Positions 12,501-22,305 of a stretch of 64,000 nt of DNA are shown here, piece after piece. Within the stretch, counting starts at the first letter, position 1; every line of letters begins with the position of its first letter. The position numbers and the translations under genes are program-made. Source of the DNA: Cristatella mucedo. Its lineage: Eukaryota; Bryozoa; Phylactolaemata; Cristatellidae. The notes under the pieces were generated by a model that ran no database searches, was not told the DNA's origin, and was given only the letters and a program-made list of their open reading frames with translations. The stretch is taken from positions 961,501-1,025,500 of the forward strand of contig WPIO01000022.1 of assembly GCA_009760855.2 (NCBI GenBank), given 5' to 3'.

Positions 12501-15500
12501 CGGTAGTGACAGTCGCAAAAAAATCCTCATAGTACGTGGCCAGGACCACGGCACCAGCCCCACGCCTAATTCGTCAAAAAAGCACTTGACTCAAGAGTTA
12601 TTGTTGGTCAAGTTGGCTAGTTGGGTTTAGAATCTCAAACTCTGCTAGGAGACGTTACATTTGGCAGCCAGATTACGACCTTAAGCATAATGCCAGGCCA
12701 GTGAAGTACTTTTTTTTGACAAAGCCATGTCTGGTGCTAATGAAGTGGCCCAGCCAGTCACCTGATTTTAACCCTATAGAATGACTATGGAGTCATATCA
12801 AAAGGCGACTGAATCGAGCTGTTCGACCTGCATCAGTAGCCGACTTCTCAGAAAAAGTCAGGCTTCCTGAAATGTGCTACAGCAGCAGAGCATGCAGAAA
12901 CTTGTGGCTCGGCCAGATTGGGAGGGGGGTCATAAAGAATAGCGGTGGGGGAACGTCACTCTAACCACATACATACCATCAGTATATGTGTTTGTTCTTG
13001 GGCTGCCAAAAAATATTTCACATGCTACGCATCCCTTTAATACGCTTGGTATCGTAGAAAATCCTTTTATAACACGAACGAAGTAGCAGCCACAGCAGCT
13101 GCTGCCAAACTGCGAGGATTTTTGCTCGTAGTAAACTAATGGAATAACCCAAAATTCATTGCTCATTCAAAATACTAAAGTAATAACGATTATAAATTTT
13201 CAGAGCATTAAAAAACAGGTTTCCATCTAGACATTGTAAATTTACTGGGAAGGAAGCATATTCCAAGTGACCTTGGTTTTGCATTAACTATTAAGCAGCT
13301 ATTAAGCTGGTCTTACTGTCATTCAATCTGAGAACGTTAGCTGCCACCCAAATCTAGGAAAAAGTTCTTCATAAGGCATCCAAGGCTTTGTTACTAACTT
13401 TAAGTATTCTTAATTCTCTTACTCTAGCCTGCCTATCCGAACTACTTCTCACTCAGGTTAAGCACTGTATCACCACACTTCTGACTCAAACCGTTTAGCT
13501 ATAGTTTATGCATCGAACCAATCTCAGATCCTTTGGAGACCATGCCTTCAGTTCGCATGCCCCCACTGGCTGAAACTCACTCCTGACTGACGTCACAACA
13601 CCCTCTGACTTGACGTTTAAAATAAAAGCCAAAAACCCACCTCTTCCTCCCAGAATTCGCTTGAACCTTGAGAATTGTCTTTCTTGTGCTTGTGGGTATT
13701 GACACTGGCATGTTGTCGCTAACCATAGTGACATGCTTCTTTTAAAAGCATACTTAATGTGCCTATAACAAAGATTAGTTCTCTGTGGGTGCTATACAAA
13801 TGTCTTATTAAATTATCATTATTATTACATCGGGGGAAAAGTAACCGTATACAGCATGAACACTACACCGTATTTAAATTTAGCATACGATTATCTGGCG
13901 CGTACTTGCAAATGATCTGCAAAATTTAAAAAAATGTCTTATTTGCATAGCACCCAAAGAGAACTCAAACTCTACCAGGTGTTTTACATACGCCGTAAGG
14001 CTTGAGCCCACATCCTTGGTAGTTAAAGACGAGCACCTCACCCCTGGGCCAAAACAGGGAGGTGGCTGTCTGAAACGTCACTCCGCAGGGACCTCCAGTT
14101 CAACAAGCAAAAGAATGTCGGATTGCTAAGCACTTCAAAAAGAGCACGACGGACGGCACCCTTCGACGGTAGCTTAACAGGGTACCCGAAGTTCCGCGGA
14201 AGTTACGCTGAAGTTCTGGACAGCTCGAGAGCCGGCCATTTTTCTCTTAATGAGTAAGTGCTCCGAAGGACTGCACAACACTCTCGCTGTAATGACGGAC
14301 ATGCACCACGAGGCTAGCACACTTGCCTTGTTATGGTGCACTGTCATACTGGAGTACGTCTTCTCAGGAGCCAGCTCCGGTTTCTGCAAGAGAAAACAGT
14401 GTGCAAACAATGAAGCCACATGTCGTTAGTTCCGTGCTGGCCATTTGATGCGACACTATCAATGAGCATATACAAACTTATGAATCCTCTGAGTAAAGAA
14501 TGCAATCTCAACCCAGATTTTCCTCCAGGTCAACAGGGCACGAACGCATAATCCATAATAATAATGCATTTGATATGTAGCACCCTCAGAGAACTCAAAT
14601 CTATTTCTAGGCACTTTACATTTGCTGCAAAGGAAGCACGATCGAATGGTTAGTGGTAGCATGCTCAATAAACAACAGGAATAGCCTGGTTAGGGGGTGA
14701 CATGCACAGGGTCAGCATGCAAGTTTGGTTAGTGGCAGCATATATGTATAATATAGGTATAATCCATAAATTATATGCCCATTATAGAACCTGTCTACGA
14801 GTGCATGGTGATTGCAAAAACTTAGCTAATCAATCGCTACAATTATTCTGAATGTACGACTGAATGTGTGAATCTGTCCCAGGAAAAGGAAGTCGCTGCT
14901 CATTCGCTAGCCAGAGCTGACCGTTTGGAAGAGAGCCCATGCAACTGACTAACGGGATGAGAGCCGGCGTAATTTGCACATATGAATTTGAATAAAAAAA
15001 AAAGTGCTCAAAGATGCCAGTGCTTCACATTCCAGTCTCTCTTCAAGATATGAAGAAAATTACCAAGGAAGACTTCGTTTTCGAACAACAATTCTCTTTT
15101 GATAAGAATGTATTTCGATCAAAAAAAAACCCAGTGAGCCGAAGATATTGCCAAACTATCACAGACAACAACAAGCGAGAAAGACAAACAACAGAGGAGG
15201 CCAATAAGCATTTCAAATGTAGCAACAAGAGACCTAAAAAGGAAGCCAACAAGCATGAGTGCACGATTCCACATCCAAAATTTCAGCTTGGCAAATCCAA
15301 TTATGATATAATGTGATTTTAATGCATCTTTGCCAGCAATAATAATAGTAGCTACAATATTAATTACAATAACAATAACAGTTCAATAACCTATTTATGC
15401 GGAATTCTAATAGAAATAAATTCCATTCTAGGCACTTCATACAGGCTGAAGCGGGAGAGAAATCGAGAGGAAACTACACAATAATGAAGAGAGAGAGAGA

Positions 15501-18500
15501 CAAAGAGAAAGAGAGACAGACAGAGAACCGAAAGGGACAGATTAAGAGAGAAAACAGACATAAAAAATATAATACTTTTGTATAGTGCCTTAAGGGAACC
15601 TACTCTCTTGTCAGGCGCTTCACATATGCCACGGGGCTCGACCCCACGACCTCGGCCAGACCTTGGTAGTGGCGAGCACCTTAACCACTGGGCCAAACCA
15701 GCGCAGACACACACACACACACACACACAGACACACACACACACCACACTCAAGCATGTATACATATGCATGCACTTACATTCGAAATAAACAGAAAGTA
15801 AGAAATTTATAAGAAAAGACGATTGCACTTCGGCAGGTGCAGACAGTCGATCCCAAAATGAAACCAAACTGCATTATTGCTTTTTTAGCATGGCTGCTAT
15901 GGTCACCAGGGCACCTGCACTTTAGCATAGTGCAGCACCGAGTATTATATTATACTATATTATATAGTGTTATATTACATTCAATACAAATAACCATACC
16001 TGCAGCTCAGCAGCCACCTTGGAAGGAACGCTTGCATATTTTTCCGACCTCCACAGTGCTTTTATCGGTCCGGTGGCCGTTGCAGACGACGGGCGATTTT
16101 CGATGGCTACCGATTGCTGAGCAGCTTTGTATTCTCTCTGAATGCGTCGCATACGCTTGACATTCTCTTCAATGTGATTCTTGGACTGCTTTGCTAAAAT
16201 AACGACCGTGCAATCAAGGAAAGTGGTCACGACATGGACATCGTGCAGCACCGCGGTGGGTTGCTACCGATCGCGCCACCAGACAACCAAGCGTGACAAC
16301 AAGCTTGGGGTAGCAGGGGAAACAATGAAGGACGAATTTCAACAATTAGCAGCAACAAGCAGGCCAGAGAATGAGAAACCGCGGGCTTAGCACACCCTAC
16401 AGCAAGCATATTATTACGCCTCCAGCCAGCACCGACATTTACTTCCAGCATGGCCCGAGAAAACGATTCGTATAATTGGCTCCTGTGCTAGTTGGTCCTT
16501 TGCTGGTTGCCAAGAAGTCATTGAAGCGGCAGCACACTTTTTAAATTGGGTGCCTGAGTTGCCGACACACAAAGCAATTCCAAACGGGCTACTCTATTAC
16601 AGAGATATCTTCATAGGTTTCCAGTCCAGCGACATTTTGAGCTAGATTTCCTGCACGAAATCATTTCAAAACACTTCTCCGGGTCCATAAAAGTCACAGC
16701 GGTCACGGCATTTTCCTAGCTATATATGGTAGGCTCAAGAATACAAGCCTTCGAGATATGGTAGGTCCAAGAATACAAGCCTTCTAGATATGGTAGGCTC
16801 AAGAATACAAGCCTTCTAGATATGGTAGGCTCGAGATATGGAAGGCTCAAGAATACAAGCCTTCGAGATATGGAAGGCTCAAGAATACAAGCCTTCGAGA
16901 TATGGAAGGCTCAAGAATACAAGCCTTCGAGATATGGTAGGCTCAAGAATACAAGCCTTCTAGATATGGTAGGCTCAAGAATACAAGCCTTCGAGATATG
17001 GAAGGCTCAAGAATACAAGCCTTCGAGATATGGAAGGGAGCCTTCGAGATATGGAAGGCTCAAGAATACAAGCCTTCGAGATATGGAAGGCTCAAGAATA
17101 CAAGCCTTCGAGATATGGAAGGCTCAAGAATACAAGCCTTCGAGATATGGAAGGCTCAAGAATACAAGCCTTCGAGATATGGAAGGCTCAAGAATACAAG
17201 CCTTCGAGATATGGAAGGCTCAAGAATACAAGCCTTCTAGATATGGTAGGTCCAAGAATACAAGCCTTCTAGATATGGTAGGCTCAAGAATACATGCCTT
17301 CTAGATATGGAAGGCTCAAGAATACAAGCCTTCTAGATATGGTAGGTCCAAGAATACAAGCCTTCTAGATATGGTAGGTCCAAGAATACAAGCTACTTCT
17401 AGATATGGTAGGCTCAAGAATACAAGCCTTCTAGATATGGTAGGCTCAAGAATACAAGCTACTTCTAGATATGGAAGGCTCAAGAATACAAGCTACTTCT
17501 AGATGCCGTCGATCCTCAGGTTCCAGGTTAGACTAGTTCTAAAAATAAAACCTTAGCTGATTTCACAGTTTCATTTGTATAGCAGCAGAACAGCCTTAAC
17601 GTCCATCACCACTGCTTACAGTTTGCAATACAGGATTGCCCACTGCAGGATTCAAACCCTCGACCTCGGTCGTGAAGAGCACGAACCTTAATAATAATAA
17701 TAATAATAATAATGTACTTGATAAAGCGCCCTCAGAGAACTTAATCTCTCTCTAGGCGCTTTACATTTGCTGTAAAGTGAAATGCAATTGAATGGTAAGT
17801 AAAATCATGCTTGAAAAACAAACAACATGAATAACATGGTTAGAGGTGACGTGCAGATGGTCAGCATGCAAATGTGGTTAGTGGCAGCATGCACAGTGCC
17901 AGCACTCATAAGCACATCAAGGACGAATCACAGGGACCCACTAAATGCTGTCCTAAATAGGCGTGTTTTTAGGTTCCTTTTAAATGTGGTTAGGTCAGGG
18001 GATGTTCTGACGCAGGTCGGGAGGGAGTTCCAGGCTTTGGGAGCATATGAACTAAATGCACGGTCTCTAAAGGATTTAAGGTTTGTACGAGGTATTTCTA
18101 GACTGTTGGATTATGCTACGGTATTCCTTACCAGAGTTTCTGTGCAGTGGGCGACCTGCTTGTAGCACTGGTTTGAACTTGTAACCGGCATGAAGACATG
18201 CGTTGCCAATTACACACTGTCTAGTATTTAGTTCGGTGTGGCAGCGATCGACCGGAAGGGAGTCCACCGATGGCTTTACCATTGGAAAACTGACATCGGA
18301 AAAGCACAACAAAAACAGCAGAGCCATAAAAAAAGAATCCAGTCTGAAAATCCATGTTTTACCGTCCAGCAGCTTCAGAAGGCAGGCCAGCCAGGAGTAG
18401 GCAGATACAGGAGTGGACGAGGTGGGGTGGAGTGAAAAACTAAGCTGATGATAAATATGTATAAATATCAATGCCAATGATCTGCTTCTTCCAGAACAGC

Positions 18501-20136
18501 AGCACATAGAAGGCCACTGTAGCACATAGCAAACCAACTAAAGTTAAATATGGCATCGTTTGTTCATAAAGCAATGTCAGATCTGCTATGGGCATAGTGG
18601 TCATAGTAGGCATTTCAACATGGTCCCCAGCATATGTTTATATTTACATAAATAAATAAAAACATGCTTCAGTCATCTTTTTAGCATAGTGTTTTTGGCT
18701 TTGATAGTTAATGGTTGTATGTTTTTGGATTTATGGCTTACCCTTTATTGGTTAGAATTTTGATTTTTTGGGTTTGAGTTTTGAGTTTAGGTCTTAGGGT
18801 TTCGCATTTTGGCATTCGAGAGAAACTCTAAATGGAAAACATGACTAAAACGTGCTTATTTAGCATAAATATAAACATACGCTAGCTACCATGTTGAACA
18901 GCTTGCTATAAGCACTGTGCCCATAGTACATCTGACATTGCTGTATGAACAAACAGCACCGTATTAGCTGAGCAAACACATCTGGCACTCTTTCACCTAC
19001 GGCTATGTGACTAATTCACGTGACCACTGAACCACAACGTTGCATGCCAGCATAGCCGTTACATCCCATCAGAATACCACGAGATGACCATTGGCTAAGG
19101 GTCCTACACTTAAGGTATTTCAGACTCATCGACGGAACAACATAAACCTTCTCGATGCACCACTAAAGGCATAGAGTCGTTATCTTTCTGCAATCATAAA
19201 TACTACTGGCAAAAGTTCTAGATCTGGCCTAAACATTCTGACTGATTCGACTGTTCTCTCGGTAATTACAAAACCGTTACTGTCCAAATGGGCTGGGCGT
19301 ATATCGACTATATACATTCACTACTACATCACAACAAGTGTGACTCACAATCTCACAGCATTTGCTGGGTCCTTGTGATTTGACCTTTGTGTGCGTATGC
19401 GTACTAAAACTTTGCATGCCATCACTAACCGTATTTGCATGTTGACACTTTGCATATTACCACCCTAACCATATTTTACTAGTAACCATATGATCATGCT
19501 TCCTCTACAGCATAAGTGCATGGAAAGAGACTTAGTTCTCTGAGAGCGCTACACAAATGTATTATTATTATTACTACTATTATTATTATTATTATTATTA
19601 TACTGTGCAATCTAACACAGTACATCCACTTTAAATTAAATTTCGGTACACGACAGAAGTAACCGCAGGCCAGCAGTTACAAGCCCGCGATCTATAAGGT
19701 CGCTTGAAATTATATTCCGACGAGGACAGTGAGGGGATGCGAGAGCAGCGAATGCTGACGCACAGGAAGAGAATGCCGCACGTGTGCAGCTGCGGAATAG
19801 AGGCTGAGTCATGTTGCTGTCCATTACCAGGCACCTACTAAAGGGCTTTAGGCGTCGATCGGGTCAGCGACGGCTAAGAAATAAACCTGAGAGTGTCGGT
19901 ACAGAGACAAAGAGACAGCTGCCGCTATATGTGAAGCGCTTACGTTGTCTCCTGGCCGATGACGGCGCTCCGAAAGCGAATCCCTCAGCAATGAGCTGGC
20001 CGATAGTACCCTGCTTGCCTTGCGATGCGTACTCGGCCGCTTCCGGTCGGACCCTGGATGCATTTTTGCCGAATGGCTCGTCTCTTGACGCGTCTCTGTA
20101 GCTGTTCGGGGCAAGCGCTAATCCGAATGCAGCCAT
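6403..20136 (-). CDS. ENKD1: ENKD1, enkurin domain-containing protein 1 (7 exons)
   Basis: The minus-strand gene was rebuilt from seven exons: 20136-19944, 16193-16000, 14383-14327, 10115-9960, 9862-9693, 9418-9282 and 6560-6403. All junctions keep phase. The sum is 1,065 nt, or 354 codons plus stop, close to human ENKD1 (about 346). Hallmarks in order are HIEENVKRM...KALWRSEKY (about residues 68-123), YLRAHSRTG (about 163-171), DFVKINGIAASQAALRRSP, GTVPTYLQKRREQWEH, DPDMPPGHRPMPPEERQQTL, and the C-terminal enkurin helix ending VEEAIKVFSRPKVFIKID. The family is known to bind microtubules and act at centrioles in ciliogenesis and spindle orientation. The KALWRS and FSRPKVF motifs favour ENKD1 over enkurin (ENKUR). 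The short third exon is the least certain part. Confidence 0.92.
6561..9281 (-). other. ENKD1 intron 6
   Basis: A 2.7-kb intron. Most of it shows nothing recognisable. It holds a coding-looking minus-strand segment at 8143-8349, listed separately. Confidence 0.7.
8143..8349 (-). CDS. Candidate terminal exon of an unrecognised gene inside an ENKD1 intron
   Basis: After a long pyrimidine-rich stretch ending CTGCTGCAG there is an open segment of 68 codons and a stop. It reads QSSTLYEPWKEHCQELVQK, then VETIKGQTLDLARTNQ, and ends SPHYGMSSSDFR. The frame stays open upstream to an ATG at 8409, so a short single-exon peptide of 88 residues is the alternative. Composition looks protein-like (amphipathic helix, then a Pro/Gly/Ser tail), but I recognise no family. 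It lies on the same strand as ENKD1 and could be an alternative ENKD1 3' end, a nested gene, or chance. Confidence 0.3.
   Translation of the reverse strand, partial: QSSTLYEPWKEHCQELVQKVETIKGQTLDLARTNQSGGMSLPPGRLSGAHQLGPQPSPHYGMSSSDFR
9282..9418 (-). CDS. ENKD1: ENKD1 exon 6 (first half of enkurin domain)
   Basis: The exon completes the tyrosine of GTVPTY and reads YLQKRREQWEHEKEE, then DPDMPPGHRPMPPEERQQTL and DMLHK. The donor is A-GTGAGT. The order of Y-L-x-K/R-R, P-P-G-H and the acidic E-E-R-x-x-T-L helix is that of the enkurin domain. Confidence 0.95.
9693..9862 (-). CDS. ENKD1: ENKD1 exon 5
   Basis: It encodes LCRLRENADFVKINGIAASQ followed by ALRRSP and EEQQREKVASYEHWKKATLG. It ends in GTVPT plus TA of a split tyrosine codon, before GTACGT. 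Ignoring the splice would give a false stop (TAG). Matches the family's DFxxxN...RRSP block. Confidence 0.92.
9960..10115 (-). CDS. ENKD1: ENKD1 exon 4 (YLRAHSRTG motif)
   Basis: The acceptor CTCTTGCAG and donor AAC-GTAAGC bound 52 codons, phase 0 at both ends. SSSYLRAHSRTGIPV corresponds to the conserved FLRAHSR block of ENKD1. Confidence 0.88.
10116..11254. other. ENKD1 intron 3, left part; no repeat or gene recognised
   Basis: Moderately AT-rich DNA without a coherent coding signal. The intron continues to 14326 through the SINE, Tc1 and LINE fragments listed below. Confidence 0.5.
11255..11420 (-). mobile_element. tRNA-derived SINE (type B)
   Basis: On the minus strand GATGGCTCATTAGGTAAGG (A-box-like) is followed by GTGGCTTCGAATCCTGCAG (B box), then GTGGGCGATCC and GGTGATAGCCGTAATGGCTC. 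It ends near GTCGCTATACAAAAGAGGC. The body is tRNA-like but no acceptor stem forms, so this is not a tRNA gene. Confidence 0.7.
12000..12910 (+). pseudogene. Tc1-like (DD34E) transposase relic
   Basis: Decayed pieces follow Tc1 order. An N-terminal segment TWQCSEGTTNNIRREWRLKS is at about 12090. The catalytic region near 12660 reads DYDLKHNARPVKYFFLTK. Near 12755 comes WPSQSPDFNPIE, in which the last E is the third acidic residue of DD34E, then a TGA stop and LWSHIKRRLNRAV. Stops and shifts in between make it inactive. It lies in ENKD1 intron 3. Confidence 0.8.
13290..13835 (+). mobile_element. LINE copy with inverted 5' part
   Basis: 13290-13370 matches the family on the minus strand (compare 61262-61310). 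From about 13390 the 3' segment runs on the plus strand (…SSLPI-like region, then ACGTCACAACACCCTCTGAC and the 3' untranslated region) and ends at ATT repeats near 13830. Such 5' inversion is a known result of twin priming in target-primed reverse transcription. Confidence 0.6.
13935..14075 (-). mobile_element. tRNA-derived SINE (type A)
   Basis: The strand as written begins with the 3' tail (TTGCATAGCACCCAAAGAGA…) and ends with the A-box end (CCCTGGGCCAAAACAGGG). GGCTTGAGCCCAC is the B-box area. Confidence 0.7.
14327..14383 (-). CDS. ENKD1: ENKD1 exon 3, 57 nt, GC donor; possibly alternative
   Basis: The acceptor TTTTCTCTTGCAG precedes 19 codons (KPELAPEKTYSS...HHNK). The donor reads AAG followed by GCAAGT, the usual form of rare GC-AG introns. 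Both ends are phase 0, so the exon could be included or skipped without changing frame. The peptide itself is not a recognised motif. Confidence 0.6.
14553..14750 (-). mobile_element. LINE 3' end fragment (CR1/L2-like)
   Basis: AATAATAATGCATTTGATAT, TAGCACCCTCAGAGAACTCA and the AGCATGC-rich 3' untranslated region match the other copies. Confidence 0.75.
15570..15705 (-). mobile_element. tRNA-derived SINE (type A), well preserved
   Basis: On the minus strand: TTTGGCCCAGTGGTTAAGGT (A box), GGTCGTGGGGTCGAGCCCC (B box), then CATATGTGAAGCGCCTGACA and a LINE-like tail ending CACTATACAAAAGTAT. This is the best reference copy in the window. Confidence 0.8.
15706..15745. repeat. (AC)n microsatellite
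   Basis: Runs of CA dinucleotides interrupted by one G; adjoins the SINE. Confidence 0.95.
16000..16193 (-). CDS. ENKD1: ENKD1 exon 2 (KALWRS motif)
   Basis: The acceptor TTATTTTAG precedes an exon encoding KQSKNHIEENVKRMRRIQ and later GPIKALWRSEKYASVPSKV. It ends ELQ before GTATGG (phase 0). The basic helix and the KALWRS-KY block are a strong ENKD1 signature. Confidence 0.92.
16723..17505. repeat. 32-bp satellite array, about 24 copies, in ENKD1 intron 1
   Basis: The unit is GATATGGAAGGCTCAAGAAT plus ACAAGCCTTCGA, with variants (TAGGTCC for GAAGGCT, TCTAGA for TCGAGA, insertion of TAC near 17390). One copy is truncated at about 17036. The unit has no stop in several frames, so long ORFs cross it as artefacts. 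Confidence 0.97.
17570..17695 (-). mobile_element. tRNA-derived SINE (type B)
   Basis: CCCACTGCAGGATTCAAACC and the CACCACTGCTTACAG body match the type B family; it directly abuts a LINE 3' end. Confidence 0.65.
17690..18170 (-). mobile_element. LINE 3' fragment (CR1/L2-like)
   Basis: It starts with (AAT)n, then the tail GATAAAGCGCCCTCAGAGAA and the 3' untranslated region. It runs into the ORF2 end (minus-strand CCTGGAACTCCCTCCCGACC, coding W-N-S-L-P). Intact enough to serve as a 3' reference. Confidence 0.8.
18548..18970. mobile_element. Foldback/MITE-like element with about 100-bp imperfect inverted ends
   Basis: The left arm (about 18555-18660: GTTTGTTCATAAAGCAATGT … CATATGTTTATATTTA) reappears inverted at about 18860-18960 (GTATGAACAAAC, ACATTGC…). 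The 200-bp centre is T-rich and non-coding. No transposase is present. It lies in ENKD1 intron 1. Confidence 0.7.
19330..19610 (+). mobile_element. LINE 3' end fragment
   Basis: CTCACAGCATTTGCTGGGTC, the AGCATGC-type 3' untranslated region and GAGAGCGCTACACAAATGTA followed by (ATT)n are the family 3' end. Confidence 0.75.
19944..20136 (-). CDS. ENKD1: ENKD1 exon 1 (start codon)
   Basis: The ATG at 20136 opens MAAFGLALAPNSYRDAS; the exon ends ...SSARRQ plus one base before GTAAGC. Phase 1 fits exon 2, whose first two bases complete a proline. No downstream ATG fits better, and upstream DNA is CpG-rich. The N-terminus is poorly conserved in the family, so the call rests on phase, a strong donor and position. 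Confidence 0.75.
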
Positions 20137-20350
20137 ACGGCGTCCTCAGATGACAAGTCACACCCTGGATATGGGTGGGGAGTCGCGATGGATTCAAAAT
20201 TACAACGACCCAGCAGGACGACTTGGCTCCAAAATTATGGCAGTAATATTATGCAGTCGATATGATCCAATGATGTCCAACTGCCGCCGCCTGTCCACGA
20301 GCGGTGAGCGGCGACGTTAGAAGTGCGCGTGGAGCGCAGCGCCAAACCAA
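20137..20350 (-). promoter_or_regulatory. CpG-rich region upstream of ENKD1 (putative promoter and 5' UTR)
   Basis: CpG density is much higher than in the flanking AT-rich DNA, with GCCGCCGCCTG and GGAGCGCAGCGCC near 20281-20345. No TATA box is obvious. It is called a promoter only from its place directly upstream of the ENKD1 start codon. Confidence 0.4.
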
Positions 20351-21335
20351 ACCAAACTGACGAGGGATTCTATCGAACATCAGGTGTAATCAGCAGTCAC
20401 CGGTGTTATCTAGAGCTTTAAAAAGATTTACATTGAATTTCAAGAAAATTTATATATTTTATTTATTTTATTGCATTCACGTTGTTAGTTAACGCTTTTA
20501 AATAATCTCACAAGAGGGAACAGGCTATCCAAGTGGTTGATGCCCCCAACAAGTTCCATGACAACCGGTTGCTTGGTCCGCGGTCCAATGCGCGTGGTTC
20601 AACGGAGGGGCGTTGACTGTGTAGATTGACAGCAAGAACACAGCATTTATATTGGCACTATCAATTAGGAATTTTTTCGTATAAAATTGTACCTGAAATT
20701 CAGTTGACGCAAAACCTTGCTCTTGTAACCTGACAGGCTGGACGCACGCCAAAGCCGAGACACTAGTCACCCCGCCGGCGTCGTATCGCAGCCAAAGCCC
20801 AGAGGCGATAGGGGTTGCAGCGACCCGGTGCGCAGAGCCACGCGAGCTTGCTGCGTGCGGTACGGCGTAGCACCGCTCGCACTTGCAGCGCGCGGTGGAA
20901 TTGAGTTACGACAGCGGCGAGTGCTCTGCGTGCGCTCGACACGCGGTGGAATTGAGCTGGGGCGGAAGTATAATACTTTTAAAGAGTATACAGTAAGTGA
21001 TGGAATGTGCGAGTGACCACGAGTCGTTACAGGGTCGTGGACTCAAAAACCCGTCGCTACACCGATCTTGCATGGGCTGCCACGCCTATGTGCGACGGTA
21101 GCATACGCTACCACATCCGAGCGGAACTTGAGATACGGCCCAACCGTTGGGAGAAAAAGGGACTAGCGGGACCTTCCCCTGACCTAATAGTTGATCAGCT
21201 AATCTTAATCTTAATAGATATTGAATGTGGGATCTTCACTCTGTCATCCAGTCACCGACGTAAGTGAGCTCCGGGAGCAGCGTCGTCTAAGCGACCCGGG
21301 TTTTGCGGATACCCTGTGCATGTCACATGCGCACT
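20351..21335. other. Intergenic; no gene recognised
   Basis: It includes a second GC-rich patch (20770-20970) with the segment GCGGTGGAATTGAG repeated twice about 55 bp apart. No coherent reading frame was seen. Confidence 0.45.
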
Positions 21336-21337
21336 TA

Positions 21338-21695
21338 GTTCGTATGCGCCCAAAGCCTGGAACTCCCTCCCAACTTACGTCAGAACATCCCCTGACTTGA
21401 CCACATTTAAAAATAACTTAAAAAACCTATTTAGGACAGCATTTAGTTGGTCCCTGTGATTCGTCCTTAATGTGCTTATGCATGCTGACGCTCTGCATGC
21501 TTGCCACTAACCACATTTGCATGCAGACCCTGCGCATGTCACCTCTAACCATTTTATTCATGTTGTTTATCAAGCATGATAATAATCACCATTCAATTGC
21601 GTTTCCCCTTTGCAGCAGATGTAAAGCGCCTAGAAAGAGATTTATTTCTCTGAGGGTGCTTTATCAAGTGCATTATTATTATTATTATTATACTC
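21338..21695 (+). mobile_element. LINE 3' end fragment
   Basis: CAAAGCCTGGAACTCCCTCC (ORF2 end), ACGTCAGAACATCCCCTGAC, the 3' untranslated region and AGCGCCTAGAAAGAGATTTA with (ATT)n. Confidence 0.8.
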
Positions 21696-22189
21696 TCCCT
21701 GGGTAACTCTTAATTAACACTACAGCCTCGAGCCACGTATTTCCCAACAAATTCCAGGAGAATTAAAAAATTAAAAACAGCAGCGAAAGAATCTGTACAA
21801 GCAAGTGCACAAAAAAGCGAAACAGGAGAAGCAAACGCTCTAGCAAGAAAGAAGGAGCAGCAGGCGTCGCTGCGATACAAACCGAATCGATTGCATGAGA
21901 ACGCGCGCGTGCACTTGCGCAAAACTTGTGGGTACACTTGAGAAATAATTCTGTTCAATATGCAATACCGATTAGAGCTTCGCGCCGCCAATTTCCTGTG
22001 GATTTCAGGTTTATTCCAGCGGATTGCTATAGTACTAGCAAGGGTCTTTGGAGCCAATTCGCATAGAACGCGAGAGCGTAGTGGCGCGAAATTTGTTAGG
22101 TACATTATATCAACCGTATACCAAAATACTCACTCGAAATTCTAACCTCGCGTGGCTGATTTCTGGTTAATCCTTGCTTAAATTAGATT

Positions 22190-22305
22190 TGATTGCCATG
22201 GATTGATAGCCCAGGAAGTAAGGTGCTCGCTGTTGACATCGCGGGTTCGAATCCTGCAGTGGGCGATCAATAGCAGTTATGATAGCCAATAAGGCTCTTC
22301 AGAAC
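22190..22305 (+). mobile_element. tRNA-derived SINE (type B)
   Basis: TAGCCCAGGAAGTAAGGTGC (A box), CGCGGGTTCGAATCCTGCAG (B box), then TGGGCGATCAATAGC. An inverted partial copy lies at about 22680-22760. Confidence 0.7.

Noticed and set aside
15014-15316. 100-codon Lys/Asn-rich plus-strand ORF
   Set aside because: AT-rich composition gives such peptides by chance; it lies in an ENKD1 intron and has no recognisable motif.
16822-17304. 160-codon repeat protein
   Set aside because: Produced by the 32-bp satellite; similar peptides appear in other frames because the unit lacks stops.
16723-17505. CRISPR-like array of 32-bp repeats
   Set aside because: Repeats are directly adjacent with no spacers, and the host is an animal.
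22195-22270. tRNA gene
   Set aside because: A and B boxes are present, but no acceptor or anticodon stem can be drawn and the same body recurs as a dispersed repeat; it is a SINE.
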